Notes: generated from the letters alone by a model not told the origin. Counted from the stretch's first letter, positions 1 to 14,030 are shown. The stretch: DNA of 64,000 nt from Bifidobacterium breve (GCA_945889475.1 CAMDBT010000006.1:1-64000); one strand, 5' to 3'. Numbers and translations: made by a program.

Positions 1-2
1 AA

Positions 3-1784
3 GCGTTCGAGCAGGCCTGCTCGAACGACCAGCAAAGCGAGCTTGCGAGCGCCATCAGTGACGACGAACGTGAGCTGCTGCGGCTCTATCGGAGCCGTTT
101 CAATCGTTGGCATGAGCTGGTCGGGCACAGCGCGGCCGGCGATCTAGTCGATCGGGTCGTTGCTGACGGCTGCTACGCAGAGATTCTCCTGTCACGACCA
201 GAGGGTGACCGTCAACTCGCCAATCTGCGCCAGCTGTCGGCAGTCGCGCACGCTTGGGATCGCCGCCACGGTGGGAGCCTGCGCCAGTTTCTCGAAATGG
301 CCGACAAGGCGGCTTCGGCCACGAAGGGCGAAACCGACGCACCGGTCGGTGGCGCGCTTGACGTTGACGGCAAGCCCGACCCGAACGGGCCGGTGCGGCT
401 GATGACGATTCATGGGGCGAAAGGGCTGGAGTTTCCGTTCGTTGTCGTACCAAGGCTCGGAGCGGGCGTCCGTTCAGACGAAGATCGGATCCGTGTCGAC
501 GGCGATCGCGTCGGCTGCTCGCTGGTGGCAGCCGGAACTGAGGGTGCGCAAGCAGTCGTCGGGCCGTTCGATCAGCTGCTAGCGGAGGCCAACAGAAAGG
601 CTCATTTCGAGCGCCGCCGCAAGATTCACGTTGCGATCACGCGGGCCGAAAAGCTGCTGATTCTCTCAGGCTCGGCGAAGCCGTCTGATACATGGGAGAT
701 CGACAAGGTTGACGGCTCGGCGGGCTGCCTTACATGGATGATCCCTGGACTGCTGGGCACCAATGCGACCGAGCTGCTGAACGATGACGGCGACCGCATA
801 GTCACCGTCGAGGGAGGTGGCTTCGAGGGTCGACTGAAACTCGTCGTCAGTCGCCCCGAACGGGCCGATGAGCTGTTCGAGAAGCCGCGCGCTGGGGCCC
901 TAGGTGGGCGCCGCCCGAAGAGCACTGTTGGTGCGGTCGCCGCTCCAGAGGGTGGCGGCGCCGCCGCCGGCGTTGCGCCGACGATCAGCTATTCGCAGCT
1001 GTCGCGATTCGACGAATGCGGCTATCGCTGGTACCTAGAACGGATCATCGGGTTGCCTCAGCGCGAAAATGACGGGCACAGCGATGACTCGCGCGGTGCG
1101 CGGGCGCGTGGAACACTGACCCATCGCCTGCTCGAGTTGCTGACGTTCAACGATCCTGAGCAGATTCCAGACCTCGACGCGATTGGCGCTGCGGCCCGCG
1201 CCGTTGAGGGCGCCAAAGGCGACCGAAGCTCGTTGATCGAGCAGCAGCAGATGATCGAGGCTTTCGTTGCCTGTGGCCTCTGGCGCGAACTGGCCGATGC
1301 CGCGGCTGTGGAGAAGGAGTCGAGCTTCGCGGTCGAGATCATCGCGGAAGATGCGAGCCTGCCGGTGCTGATCGGGACGATCGATGTGCTTGCCGACCTT
1401 GACGCTGAACGATCGCTCGTCGTTGACTACAAGACCGATGGCGTCGGCGTGGCGGAGGATTTGGCGGTCAAGGTTGAGGATCGCTATTCGCTGCAGCGCG
1501 ACGCATATGCGCTGGCCGCTCTGCGTCGCGGCGCCAAGCAGGTTGAGGTCGTCTACTGCTTTCTTCAGCGCCCCGAGGGACGGGTTTCAGTTCTCTTCAA
1601 CTCGGCTCAGGAAGCGCAGCTTGTCGCGAGGCTGGAGGCCGCCGCACGGAAGCTAACCGGCTCCGAGTTTTCGATTAGTGAAAATCCAAATAGCGGCCTC
1701 TGCACAGGTTGCCCGGGGCGCCCACTGAAGAACGCTCCGGGGCTCTGCTCGCACAGCGAGGCAGAGACCAGTCGAGCGCGCTAA
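3..1784 (+). CDS. UvrD/AddA-like helicase-nuclease, C-terminal part (5' truncated by window)
   Basis: The frame is open to the first bases of the window, so the start lies upstream and the ATG at 297 is internal. The visible part holds a superfamily 1 helicase motif (TIHGAKGLEFPFVVVP), motif VI (HVAITRAEKLL) and then a RecB-type PD-(D/E)XK nuclease domain (SYSQLSRFDECGYRWYL, later VVDYKTD). Cysteines in FDEC, GLCTGC and PGLC could hold a 4Fe-4S staple as in AddB/AdnAB-type nucleases. The protein should take part in double-strand break end resection. A partner subunit, if any, is outside the window. An AddA-like assignment is my best guess; an AdnB-like or stand-alone UvrD-nuclease is possible. 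Confidence 0.85.
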   Translation, partial: AFEQACSNDQQSELASAISDDERELLRLYRSRFNRWHELVGHSAAGDLVDRVVADGCYAEILLSRPEGDRQLANLRQLSAVAHAWDRRHGGSLRQFLEMADKAASATKGETDAPVGGALDVDGKPDPNGPVRLMTIHGAKGLEFPFVVVPRLGAGVRSDEDRIRVDGDRVGCSLVAAGTEGAQAVVGPFDQLLAEANRKAHFERRRKIHVAITRAEKLLILSGSAKPSDTWEIDKVDGSAGCLTWMIPGLLGTNATELLNDDGDRIVTVEGGGFEGRLKLVVSRPERADELFEKPRAGALGGRRPKSTVGAVAAPEGGGAAAGVAPTISYSQLSRFDECGYRWYLERIIGLPQRENDGHSDDSRGARARGTLTHRLLELLTFNDPEQIPDLDAIGAAARAVEGAKGDRSSLIEQQQMIEAFVACGLWRELADAAAVEKESSFAVEIIAEDASLPVLIGTIDVLADLDAERSLVVDYKTDGVGVAEDLAVKVEDRYSLQRDAYALAALRRGAKQVEVVYCFLQRPEGRVSVLFNSAQEAQLVARLEAAARKLTGSEFSISENPNSGLCTGCPGRPLKNAPGLCSHSEAETSRAR

Positions 1785-1838
1785 CGACAGGCCCGCTCAG
1801 ACGGCGCAGCGACGACCCTAAGAACCGTTTTCTGCCAC

Positions 1839-1844
1839 TAGAAT
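1839..1844 (+). promoter_or_regulatory. candidate -10 box of gltBD
   Basis: TAGAAT lies 56 nt upstream of the gltB ATG in the gap after the helicase gene. No convincing -35 is seen, and the leader would carry only a weak purine-rich ribosome site (AGAGAG). Confidence 0.3.
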
Positions 1845-1900
1845 GATCCCTTCGCTGACGGGGCTGGCGTACGGCACGCTGCCCGCAGCGCAAGAGAGCA

Positions 1901-6453
<4,553 letters not shown>

Positions 6454-6454
<1 letters not shown>

Positions 6455-7914
6455 TGGGGCAGCTCGGCGGTTTTCTAAAGATCGAGCGGCACGGGATTCC
6501 CTACAAGGACCCGATCGAGCGGGTGGAGCTAGAGCCGTTCAAGGAGTTCCTTCAGACGCGCCCCGACGAGGAGCTCGCCGCGCAGGGCGCACGCTGCATG
6601 GAGTGCGGCGTTCCTTTCTGCCACAGCGGCTGCCCGCTCGGCAACCTGATCCCCGATTTCAACGACCTCGTCTACCACCAGGATTGGCAGGCGGCGATCG
6701 TCCGTTTGCACGCCACAAACAACTTCCCAGAGTTCACCGGACGGCTCTGCCCGGCCCCCTGCGAAGCGGCTTGCGTGCTTGAGATCCGCGAAGGTGAGTC
6801 GGTAACGATAAAGCAGATCGAACTATCGATCATCGACCGCGCCTGGCAGGAGGGTTGGGTTCGGCCCGAGCCGCCGCAGGTCGAGAGCGGCCGCTCTGTC
6901 GCTGTCGTCGGCTCAGGCCCCGCCGGGCTGGCGGCTGCGCAGCAGCTACGGCGCGCCGGCCACAGCGTCGTTGTCTTCGAGCGCGATGAGGCGCCGGGCG
7001 GGCTAATCCGCTTCGGCGTTCCAGACTTCAAGATCGAAAAGCACGTGATCGACCGCCGCGTTCAGCAGTTGATCGACGAAGGGGTTGAGCTGCGCTACGG
7101 CATTGACGTCGGCGTTGACATCAGCGCCGAGCAGCTGAAGGACGACTTTGATGCTGTCGTGCTGGCGATCGGCTCACGCGTGCCGCGCGACCTCGACGTC
7201 CCGGGCCGCCAGCTCGACGGCGTGCACTTCGCGATGGAGTATCTCTACGGCCGCAACCGCTGGGTCGCCGAGCAGCTCGGGCCGCAGCCACCCGTGGCTG
7301 CGCCGACCGACCTGCCGACGATCACGGCCGAGGGCAAGCACGTCGTCGTCGTCGGCGGCGGCGACACCGGCGCCGACTGCGTTGGCAACGCAATCCGCGA
7401 GGGCGCGCTCGGCGTAACTCAGCTCGAACTGTTGCCCGAGCCGCCCGAGCATCGCCCCGACGAGTCCACTCCCTGGCCGCTGTGGCCGCAGAAGTTCCGG
7501 CTTTCGTATTCGATCGAAGAGGCGCGCGAGATCGGGCGCGGTGAGCAGGATTTCTCGGTTGTCACAACGCACTTCTCGGGCATCGACGGCAAGGTCACCA
7601 CGCAGCACATCTCCGAGGCGCAGTCCGAGCCGCCGTTCGCGCCGCTGCCGGGCAGCGAACGCGAGCTCCAAGCCGACTTGGTGCTGCTGGCAACCGGTTT
7701 CATCTACCCCGAAACAGAAGGGCTGGTAGCCGAGCTTGGCTGCGAGCTCGACGACCGTGGCAACATTGCTGCGCCGACCTACCAAAGCTCGCAGGCCGGT
7801 GTCTTCGTGGCCGGTGATGCGCGCCGCGGGCAGTCGCTGATCGTCTGGGCAATAACCGAAGGACGGCGCTGTGCGCGTATGGTTGAAAAGTATTTCGCAG
7901 AGGTCCCCGTCTGA
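6454..7914 (+). CDS. gltD: glutamate synthase small subunit
   Basis: Beta subunit that takes electrons from NADPH through FAD and 4Fe-4S clusters to GltB. The N-terminal cysteine cluster is complete (Cys48, 51, 56, 60 in CMECGVPFCHSGCP, then CPAPCEAAC). The FAD Rossmann motif VAVVGSGPAGLAA, the NADPH motif VVVVGGGDTGADC and the C-terminal FAD motif GVFVAGDARRGQSL are all present. Length is 486 aa, normal for the family. The ATG shares one base with the gltB stop. Confidence 0.97.
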
Positions 7915-7927
7915 TTATGAGACCGAA

Positions 7928-9304
7928 ATGATTAGCCAGCAGCTGCCACGGACCGCAATCATTGGCGCCGGGTCGTCGGGCATCACTGCGCTCAAGACCT
8001 TCGCCGCGCGTGGCTTTGACGTGGTCTGCTTTGAGGCCTCGAACCGCGTAGGCGGTAACTGGGTTTACGAGAACATCAACGGCACGTCGGCCTGCTACCG
8101 CGACCTGCACATCAACACCTCGCGCCTGCGGATGGCCTACTCCGATTACCCGATGCCCGTGGACTACCCGGATTATCCGAGCCACGCCCAGATCGCCGCC
8201 TATTTCGATGATTACGTCGATCACTTTGGTGTCCGTGATCGGATCCGCTTTGAAACGTCGGTCAAGCACGCTGAGCGGCTCAGCGACGGGACCTGGGAGC
8301 TGACGCTTGGCGATGGCAGCAGCGAGCGCTTCGACGCCTTGGTGGTCGCGAATGGCCACCACTGGGATCCCCGCTGGCCGGAGCCCGCCTTCACCGGCTC
8401 CGACAGCTTTGAAGGCCAGCAGATGCACGCTCACTCCTACATGCGGCCCGATGACCTCGTCGGCAAGGAGGTAGTTGTTTTGGGGATCGGCAACAGCGCG
8501 ATGGACATCTCGGTAGAGGCCTCGTACACCGCTGAAAAGGTCTATCTCTCCGCCCGTCGCGGTGCCCACATCGTGCCGAAGTACATGTTCGGCAAGCCGA
8601 CCGATCAGCTCGGCGGCTGGGTCAACCCGCGGATCCCGTTCAAGCTTCGTCAGCTGGCGGTCGCGAAGCTGATCAACACCTACGTCGGCAAGGTGACCGA
8701 CTTTGGGCTGCCGGAGCCGGATCACCAATTTGGCCAAGCACACCCGACCGTCTCGGGCCGGATTCTCGACCGCATCACGCACGGGGCGATCACGGTGAAG
8801 CCAAATATTCGCCGCCTCGACGGCGACGAGGTTGAGTTTGAGGATGGCAGCCGCGTCCACGCCGACGTCGTGATCTATTGCACCGGCTACAAGATCACTT
8901 TCCCCTTCTTCGACCGGGATTTGATCTCCGCGCCAGAGAATCGGATCGATCTTTACCGCCGCGTCTTCCGCCCCGATATTCCGAACCTTTTCTTTATCGG
9001 CTTGCTGCAGCCGCTCGGCGCCGTGATGCCGCTTTCGGAAGCGCAGGGCTGCTGGGTGGCGGATTACCTCAGCGGCCGCTACAAGCTGCCGCCCGTCGGC
9101 GAGATGCGCAGCTTCATGGCCGCAGACATGGCGAAGATGCAGAAGCGTTACGTGGCATCGAAGCGGCACACAATTCAAGTCGACTTCGACGACTACCTCT
9201 ACGAGTTAGGGAAAGAGCTCGCTGCTGGCGAAGGGCGCGCCCGAGCGAGCGGCAATCAGCACCCGGTCGCTTCATTGGCAGTGCGCGACGGCGCCGCAGC
9301 CTAA
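7928..9304 (+). CDS. flavin-containing monooxygenase
   Basis: Class B flavoprotein monooxygenase of the FMO/Baeyer-Villiger group, 458 aa from the chosen start. It has the FAD motif GAGSSG near the N-terminus, the FMO fingerprint FEGQQMHAHSY, an NADPH motif VVLGIGNSAMDI and the ATG-type motif IYCTGYKITFPF. The track start at 7871 would overlap gltD by 44 bp and add 19 unlikely residues; the ATG at 7928 places the FAD motif where the family has it. It follows gltD by 13 bp and may be co-transcribed, but the substrate cannot be read from sequence. Confidence 0.88.
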   Translation: MISQQLPRTAIIGAGSSGITALKTFAARGFDVVCFEASNRVGGNWVYENINGTSACYRDLHINTSRLRMAYSDYPMPVDYPDYPSHAQIAAYFDDYVDHFGVRDRIRFETSVKHAERLSDGTWELTLGDGSSERFDALVVANGHHWDPRWPEPAFTGSDSFEGQQMHAHSYMRPDDLVGKEVVVLGIGNSAMDISVEASYTAEKVYLSARRGAHIVPKYMFGKPTDQLGGWVNPRIPFKLRQLAVAKLINTYVGKVTDFGLPEPDHQFGQAHPTVSGRILDRITHGAITVKPNIRRLDGDEVEFEDGSRVHADVVIYCTGYKITFPFFDRDLISAPENRIDLYRRVFRPDIPNLFFIGLLQPLGAVMPLSEAQGCWVADYLSGRYKLPPVGEMRSFMAADMAKMQKRYVASKRHTIQVDFDDYLYELGKELAAGEGRARASGNQHPVASLAVRDGAAA

Positions 9305-9317
9305 GCGGATCCAGCGC

Positions 9318-9827
9318 TTAGCGTGAGCCGGCTGCGGCGGTTGGCTCGCCGAGTGTGATCTTGTTGCAGCTCTCGCAGACCTCGGCCGGAACCAAGCCGG
9401 CGCGCATCATCAGCGCGAAGACCTTGCAGCCGACACAGATCCCAAATACCGACTCCAAGATCGCGAAGGCGGCGAGCACCGCGACGACTACCGAGGCCGC
9501 GGCGATCTGATCAAAGCCGATCGCTAGCACCGCCGCCGTCAGCGAGAATGCTGCGCCGATCGCCTGCGCGAAGCGCTTCGGCGGGCCGGCGACGAGCTTC
9601 TCCTCGAACGGCAGCGCGGGGGTCAGGACGCGGGTCACGAACTGCCCGAGCGGGCTTAGCGTCGGGCCGGTCAGAACGCGAGCCACGAAACCGAACGCCA
9701 GCAGGCCGAAGATCCAAGGTTGGGCGAAGATGATCGCCGCCAGCGCGATCAGCACAACGCCGCCAGCGACGAGCCGTGCCGATACCTCGTTGACGGGGTT
9801 GGGGAACGAGAAGAGCGAATCGGTCAT
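9318..9827 (-). CDS. DUF4395 family membrane protein
   Basis: 169 aa from the ATG at 9827 (MTDSLFSFPNPVNEVSARL). Several hydrophobic segments and the layout FPNPVNE..., FGFVARVLTGPTLSPLG and a late cysteine pair (GICVGCKVF, then CESCNK) match the DUF4395 family as I know it. Members often sit near thiol or thiosulfate chemistry, but the function is unknown. The track's longer form would read through the divergent promoter region of the sigma factor gene and is unlikely. The 3' end converges on the monooxygenase with a 13 bp gap. Confidence 0.8.
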   Translation of the reverse strand: MTDSLFSFPNPVNEVSARLVAGGVVLIALAAIIFAQPWIFGLLAFGFVARVLTGPTLSPLGQFVTRVLTPALPFEEKLVAGPPKRFAQAIGAAFSLTAAVLAIGFDQIAAASVVVAVLAAFAILESVFGICVGCKVFALMMRAGLVPAEVCESCNKITLGEPTAAAGSR

Positions 9828-9838
9828 CGTCGCTTCAG

Positions 9839-9844
9839 AAAATA
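9839..9844 (-). promoter_or_regulatory. candidate -10 box of DUF4395 gene
   Basis: On the minus strand TATTTT lies 11 nt upstream of the ATG at 9827, giving a predicted leader of only a few bases. It lies in an A+T-rich divergent gap shared with the sigma factor gene. Confidence 0.4.
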
Positions 9845-9968
9845 GCAAATGGCTGATCGGCTTAACCGTGATTAGTCTTCGAAGCAGCGAATTGGCGCAA
9901 TTTGAGAACTTTTCCGGCGCTCGGGAGGGGAAGAACGCCGCGCCCGCGTGCTTTAGAGGGCAGCCGCG

Positions 9969-11201
9969 ATGGAACAGAAAACGCCCGACAGATCGCCAAT
10001 TGGCCGCGAGGCCACACAGGCAGAGCTTGACGCACTCGTAATCGGTGTTGTGCAGCGCCACGCCTCCAGCCTGCTGCGGATCAGCCGGCTCCATAGCCTT
10101 TGCGCCGCCGACGCTGAGGATGCCTACCAGCGGGGCCTTGAGATCTTGATCAAACACGCGCCGCGATTAGATCCGCAGCGCGCTCCTGCTTGGCTACGCA
10201 CGGTCGTCAAACACGAAGCGATGGCGCTGCGCCGAACCCGCCAGCGCGACCTCGTCTCAAACGAGATTGACTTCGACCAGATCGAAGCCGATCGCTCGGC
10301 CTCGCCGGAGGAGCGCGCGCTGGGCTTTGAGCAGCTATCGCAATCGGCTGAAGCGCTTCAGCGGCTGAAGCCCCAGGAGGTGCGTGCACTATGGCTGCGC
10401 GCGCAAGGCAACTCTTATGACGAGATCCAGGCCGAGACCGGCTGGAGCAGGACGAAGGTCAACCGCTGCCTCTATGAGGGGCGCCGCGCCTTCATCTCAC
10501 GCTTCGCCGGGATCGAGTCGGGGGAGGAGTGCAAACGCTGGGAGCCGCTGTTGTCAGCGCTCGTTGACGGTGAAGCGACCAACGAGCAGCTCGTCGAGCT
10601 GCGTCCCCATCTGCGCCAATGCGGCTCCTGTCGCGGCGTAGTTCGCGAGATGCACCGCTCCGCAGCGCCGCTGGCGGCCGTCTTTCCGCTTGCACTGCTG
10701 GCTAGCGCCGACAGAGCGGTGGACGAAGTCGGCAACGTCTTCATTCGCGCCTACGAGTCGCTCACTACATGGGCGACGGAACGCTCAGCTTCGTCGCTCG
10801 TTCGCGCTCAGATCGTGACCGAGTCGGCCTTCGGCGCGGCCGGCAAGGCGACCGCAGTGGTTGCTGCCACGGCGGCCGCGGCCAGCGGCGGCGCCGTCGC
10901 GCTCGATCAACTCCCGACCGCTTCGTCGCCAGCGAGTCTGGCGCTCGTCTCGGGCCGGTCGCTCAGCCAGTCGGCCGGCGGCCGCGCACAGGCTGAGCGG
11001 GCCGCTCGTCGCTCACGAGAGCGTGAAACCCGGCACGAACGAGCAGTATCGGTCGTCAGCGCCAGCTCTCCGGTGGCATCGGTTACGGCCGATCCCGTCG
11101 GCGAGCAGCACGCGCCGCCGACGGTGAGCCCGGTGCCAGCTGCGGCTGCACCGGCGCCCTCCTCATCGGCGCCGGCCAGCGCTGAGATGGGGCTTGAGTA
11201 G
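9969..11201 (+). CDS. ECF-type sigma factor with C-terminal zinc-finger and low-complexity extension
   Basis: 410 aa, about twice the length of a plain ECF sigma factor. Residues about 30-90 look like sigma region 2 (AEDAYQRGLEILIKHAP, AWLRTVVKHEAMALRR) and about 125-175 like region 4 (KPQEVRALWLRAQGNSYDEI, GWSRTKVNRCLYEGRRAF). Next comes a segment resembling a ZAS anti-sigma finger (CKRWEPLLSALVDGEAT, then PHLRQCGSC), then an Ala-rich hydrophobic stretch at about 275-295 and a Ser/Ala/Pro-rich tail. This fits ECF groups that carry their own regulatory C-terminus instead of a separate anti-sigma factor. A GAGGG ribosome site precedes the ATG. No cognate anti-sigma gene is adjacent. Confidence 0.85.
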   Translation: MEQKTPDRSPIGREATQAELDALVIGVVQRHASSLLRISRLHSLCAADAEDAYQRGLEILIKHAPRLDPQRAPAWLRTVVKHEAMALRRTRQRDLVSNEIDFDQIEADRSASPEERALGFEQLSQSAEALQRLKPQEVRALWLRAQGNSYDEIQAETGWSRTKVNRCLYEGRRAFISRFAGIESGEECKRWEPLLSALVDGEATNEQLVELRPHLRQCGSCRGVVREMHRSAAPLAAVFPLALLASADRAVDEVGNVFIRAYESLTTWATERSASSLVRAQIVTESAFGAAGKATAVVAATAAAASGGAVALDQLPTASSPASLALVSGRSLSQSAGGRAQAERAARRSRERETRHERAVSVVSASSPVASVTADPVGEQHAPPTVSPVPAAAAPAPSSSAPASAEMGLE

Positions 11202-11210
11202 CGCGCTACT
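11197..11210. repeat. 14-bp perfect palindrome at sigma factor stop codon
   Basis: AGTAGCGCGCTACT reads the same on both strands and includes the TAG stop of the sigma factor gene. It has no loop or T-run, so it is more like a protein site or chance than a terminator. Confidence 0.4.
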
Positions 11211-11282
11211 GGCCGGTCGCCGGTGCTGTCCGCCGCGGCGCGTAGTTTCCATGCCGCTGACCCCCTGCCTCCGGAGCTGCCG

Positions 11283-11738
11283 TTGCCACTCTGTTTCATT
11301 GAGCCCCACGACGCAATTCGAGTAATCGCCGAATCTGTCGGTCGCGACGCAAGGCGTCAATTGCTTGGCGAGCTGGTCCGCGCCTGGGTCGACGCGATTC
11401 CTGAAACCGATCTTGAGACGCACTACGTCAAGGCCGTCGCCGACCTCGACGAGCACGACCTCTCGATGCTCGCTGCTTGGCACGCCTCGATGGAGGTTGG
11501 CCAACCGGTCGCCAACCGAGACTTTCTGCTTGGCGTCTTTGGCTCGCTCGGCGAGCACCGCCGCGAGGCGCTGAAGATCGCCGCCGGCTTCCGCGGCGAG
11601 GAGGCCTTCGAAGCTGGCATCTCGGAGGAGCAGGCGCTTGAAACAGTGCTCCCAGCCCTCAGTCGCGAGCGCTGCGCCGAACTGGCAGAGGAGTGCATTG
11701 AGCTCTATCTCTGGGACAGGATGGGCTCCGACAACTAG
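11283..11738 (+). CDS. hypothetical protein (acidic, helical)
   Basis: I do not recognise this family. It is an acidic, probably all-helical soluble protein of 151 aa from the TTG at 11283, which has GGAG about 8 nt upstream and a possible -10 (TAGTTT, 11243-11248) ahead. The track start GTG at 11223 would give 171 aa but has no ribosome site. It follows the sigma factor gene closely, so it may share its transcript. No transmembrane segment or catalytic motif is visible. Confidence 0.6.
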   Translation: MPLCFIEPHDAIRVIAESVGRDARRQLLGELVRAWVDAIPETDLETHYVKAVADLDEHDLSMLAAWHASMEVGQPVANRDFLLGVFGSLGEHRREALKIAAGFRGEEAFEAGISEEQALETVLPALSRERCAELAEECIELYLWDRMGSDN

Positions 11739-11768
11739 TAGTGCGGTGCGGCCGTTGCTGACCAGCGT

Positions 11769-12281
11769 CTACGGCAGCGCCGGCGGTGACGGCTTGACTT
11801 CGCTCGCCGTGCCCTCAACGTCGTAGTCGCGACGCGGACTCTTGGCGCGGGCGTACTTGGCGGCCCGCGAACCGAAGAATGCACCGCGCAAGGTCCAGCC
11901 GGCCGGCCCGCCGACGCTCGTAGCGGCGTAGCCGATCGCCTTCGTCAGGGCGATCTTGCGGATCACCTTGCGCGTTGGCTCAAAGAGCAAGAGCAGGCCG
12001 ACGATGTCGGTTAGAAATCCGGGCGTCAGCAGCAGCGCGCCGCCAGCGATCACGAGGCCGCCGTCAGCGGTCTCTTTCGCCGGCACCTGACCATTGCCCA
12101 ACGCGGCTCTGAAGCGCAGCCACGAGCGTGAACCTTCGCGCATTAGCAGCCAGGCGCCGAAGAGTGAGTCGGCGACCAACAGCGCGATCGTCCACCAGAT
12201 GCCAATGATCGAACCGATCTCGATGATGATCGCCAGCTCGATGATCGGAACGATGATCAGAAGTAGAACAAGGAGAACCAT
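11769..12281 (-). CDS. fxsA: FxsA family membrane protein
   Basis: 170 aa. It has a strongly hydrophobic N-terminus (PIIELAIIIEIGSIIGIWW), a conserved G-W-L-M-R-E-G type segment (GAWLLMREGSRSW), then GALLLTPGFLTDIVGLLLL, which is the typical FxsA layout. FxsA in E. coli is an inner membrane protein linked to phage F exclusion; its normal role is not established. The tail here is longer and basic. The gene is divergent from the DUF59 gene, and both have TACAAT -10-like boxes in the shared gap. Confidence 0.88.
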   Translation of the reverse strand: MVLLVLLLIIVPIIELAIIIEIGSIIGIWWTIALLVADSLFGAWLLMREGSRSWLRFRAALGNGQVPAKETADGGLVIAGGALLLTPGFLTDIVGLLLLFEPTRKVIRKIALTKAIGYAATSVGGPAGWTLRGAFFGSRAAKYARAKSPRRDYDVEGTASEVKPSPPALP

Positions 12282-12293
12282 TACCTCGCCTCG

Positions 12294-12299
12294 ATTGTA
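12294..12299 (-). promoter_or_regulatory. candidate -10 box of fxsA
   Basis: Minus-strand TACAAT, 12 nt upstream of the fxsA ATG, faces a TACAAT on the plus strand that serves the divergent DUF59 gene. Confidence 0.45.
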
Positions 12300-12314
12300 A
12301 GGCGTAGGGCGGGC

Positions 12315-12320
12315 TACAAT
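12315..12320 (+). promoter_or_regulatory. candidate leaderless -10 box of DUF59 gene
   Basis: TACAAT is followed by 7 nt and then the ATG at 12328, so transcription would start at or next to the start codon. No ribosome binding site is present. Confidence 0.6.
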
Positions 12321-12327
12321 CGCCGTT

Positions 12328-12624
12328 ATGGCAAACGTCGATGAAGTCGAGGCAGCGCTGACGAACGTAATTGACCCCGAGCTGGGACTGGACTTCGTGG
12401 AGCTAGGGCTGATCTACGAGATCGCTGTGGACGGCCCGAAGGTTCATGTCACCTACACGTTGACTACGCCAGCCTGCCCAATCGGCCCGATGGTCGCTGA
12501 ACAGATCGAAGAGTTCGTCATCGAGCTGGAGGGCGTCGAAACTGTTGAGTCGGCGATGATCTTCACGCCGCCGTGGACGCCGGAGATGATGAGCGACGAC
12601 GCGAAGTTCGCGCTCGGCTACTGA
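12328..12624 (+). CDS. MIP18/DUF59 metal-sulfur cluster assembly factor
   Basis: 98 aa, the usual length of stand-alone DUF59 proteins (SufT/PaaD-like). The family core is clear: VIDPELGLDFVELGLIYEI, then TYTLTTPACPIGPM with the conserved cysteine, and a late FTPPWTPEMM segment. These proteins help deliver Fe-S clusters to client enzymes. No suf genes are in the window. The stop codon overlaps the end of the convergent acyltransferase gene by 7 bp. Confidence 0.92.
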   Translation: MANVDEVEAALTNVIDPELGLDFVELGLIYEIAVDGPKVHVTYTLTTPACPIGPMVAEQIEEFVIELEGVETVESAMIFTPPWTPEMMSDDAKFALGY

Positions 12625-14030
12625 GAGGCAGCAGCTTCCGACGAAAGCGCGAGCAGCTCGTTGATCGAGTCCTGCAGCGCGTCGGCGAGAACGTCGATGT
12701 CGGCCAGCTGATCGTAATCGCCCAGCAGGCCGAAGCTGAGGCCACCGTTGTAGCTCATGATCGCGACCGCCAGCGCATGGTTGCGCGGCAGGAAGGCGAC
12801 CGGAGCGATCGAGAGCATTAGCGAACCGCCGACGTAGAGCGGAAACTGCGGCCCAGGAACGTTGGTGACGATCAGGTTGAAGAGCCGCGTTGAGAAGTTC
12901 AGTCGCGATGCCTGCGCCAGCAGCGTTGGCGGAGCGAAGTTCTGCGCCTCAGTGATCACCTCGGCGCCGAGCGCCTGCTTCGACTCCTTCAGCCCGTCCA
13001 TTGCCTCGCGAACCACTCCAAGCCGCTCGATCGGATCGTCGATGTAGACCGGAAGAGGCCCGCGCATTGCCGCGATCTGGTTGCCTAACTCGTGGTGGGC
13101 CTCCTGCGGCCGGATCGAGACCGGCACCAGCGCGCGCAGCTCTAGGCCCTCGGTCTGAACTGCTCGCGATTGGAGCCAGATGCGGAGCGCGCCGCTGACG
13201 ACCGTCAGCACGGCATCGTTGACGGTGCCCCCGAGCGCATTCTTGATCTGTTTGAAGTCCTCGAGCTGCGCCTCGACCACACGGAAGCGCCGGTGCGGGC
13301 CGATTTCAACGTTGAGCGGCGTCTCCGGCGCGGCGTTGATTGCGTCCCGCGCCACTTCGCCCACTGCCTCAATCCGGTCACGGATTCCATCGAAGACTGC
13401 GGCCGGGCTGGAGATCATCTTCTTCACGCTTTTGGCGCTGTCGATCGCGGTACGGGCGAGTCCTAGCGCCCCAGAGGCCAACAGGTCGACGTCGCCGGGC
13501 TCAGGCGCTGGCGTCCACGACTCAGGCGGATGATCAACGACCGTCGCTTCCGGCGAAAGGTCGAAGATCACGGTTGCTAGATCGACGCCGGAGACGCCGT
13601 CGATCATCGCGTGATGGGTCTTGTTGATCAGCGCCCAGCGGTCGCCTGCGAGGCCTTCGATGATCCACATCTCCCACAACGGTTTTGAGCGATCGAGCTG
13701 CTGCGAGAAGATCCTTGAGGCCAGCAGCAGCAGCTGCTCCTCGCTGCCGGGCGGTGGCAGCGCGGTGCGACGGACGTGGTATTCGATGTTGAAACTGGGG
13801 TCGTCAACCCAGATCGGTCGGCCGCTTCGCATTGGCGGCAGCGCGAGCTTCTGTCGATACCGCGGAACTAGATGAAGGCGGCCGCGGATCGTGTCGAGGA
13901 ACTGATCGAAGTCGGGAGCCGGATCCTCGAGCACCACGACGCCGCCGACGTGCATGTGTGAAGTTGGACCCTCCTGCTCGAGAAATGACGCATCGAGAGC
14001 GGTCAATCGGTCAAAGTGTTCCTGAGCCAT
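12618..14030 (-). CDS. wax ester synthase/diacylglycerol acyltransferase (WS/DGAT)
   Basis: 470 aa, full length for the bacterial WS/DGAT family. The active-site motif HHAMIDGVSG (HHxxxDG) is near residue 140. N-terminal LDASFLEQEGPTSHMHVGG and C-terminal VTNVPGPQFPLYVGG are family signatures. It esterifies acyl-CoA to diacylglycerol or fatty alcohols for storage lipid, which suits an actinobacterium. It is a single gene, with a leaderless-type promoter. Confidence 0.95.
   Translation of the reverse strand: MAQEHFDRLTALDASFLEQEGPTSHMHVGGVVVLEDPAPDFDQFLDTIRGRLHLVPRYRQKLALPPMRSGRPIWVDDPSFNIEYHVRRTALPPPGSEEQLLLLASRIFSQQLDRSKPLWEMWIIEGLAGDRWALINKTHHAMIDGVSGVDLATVIFDLSPEATVVDHPPESWTPAPEPGDVDLLASGALGLARTAIDSAKSVKKMISSPAAVFDGIRDRIEAVGEVARDAINAAPETPLNVEIGPHRRFRVVEAQLEDFKQIKNALGGTVNDAVLTVVSGALRIWLQSRAVQTEGLELRALVPVSIRPQEAHHELGNQIAAMRGPLPVYIDDPIERLGVVREAMDGLKESKQALGAEVITEAQNFAPPTLLAQASRLNFSTRLFNLIVTNVPGPQFPLYVGGSLMLSIAPVAFLPRNHALAVAIMSYNGGLSFGLLGDYDQLADIDVLADALQDSINELLALSSEAAASQ

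Noticed and set aside
7871-7927. N-terminal extension of the monooxygenase
   Set aside because: It lies inside gltD and precedes the natural start just ahead of the FAD motif.
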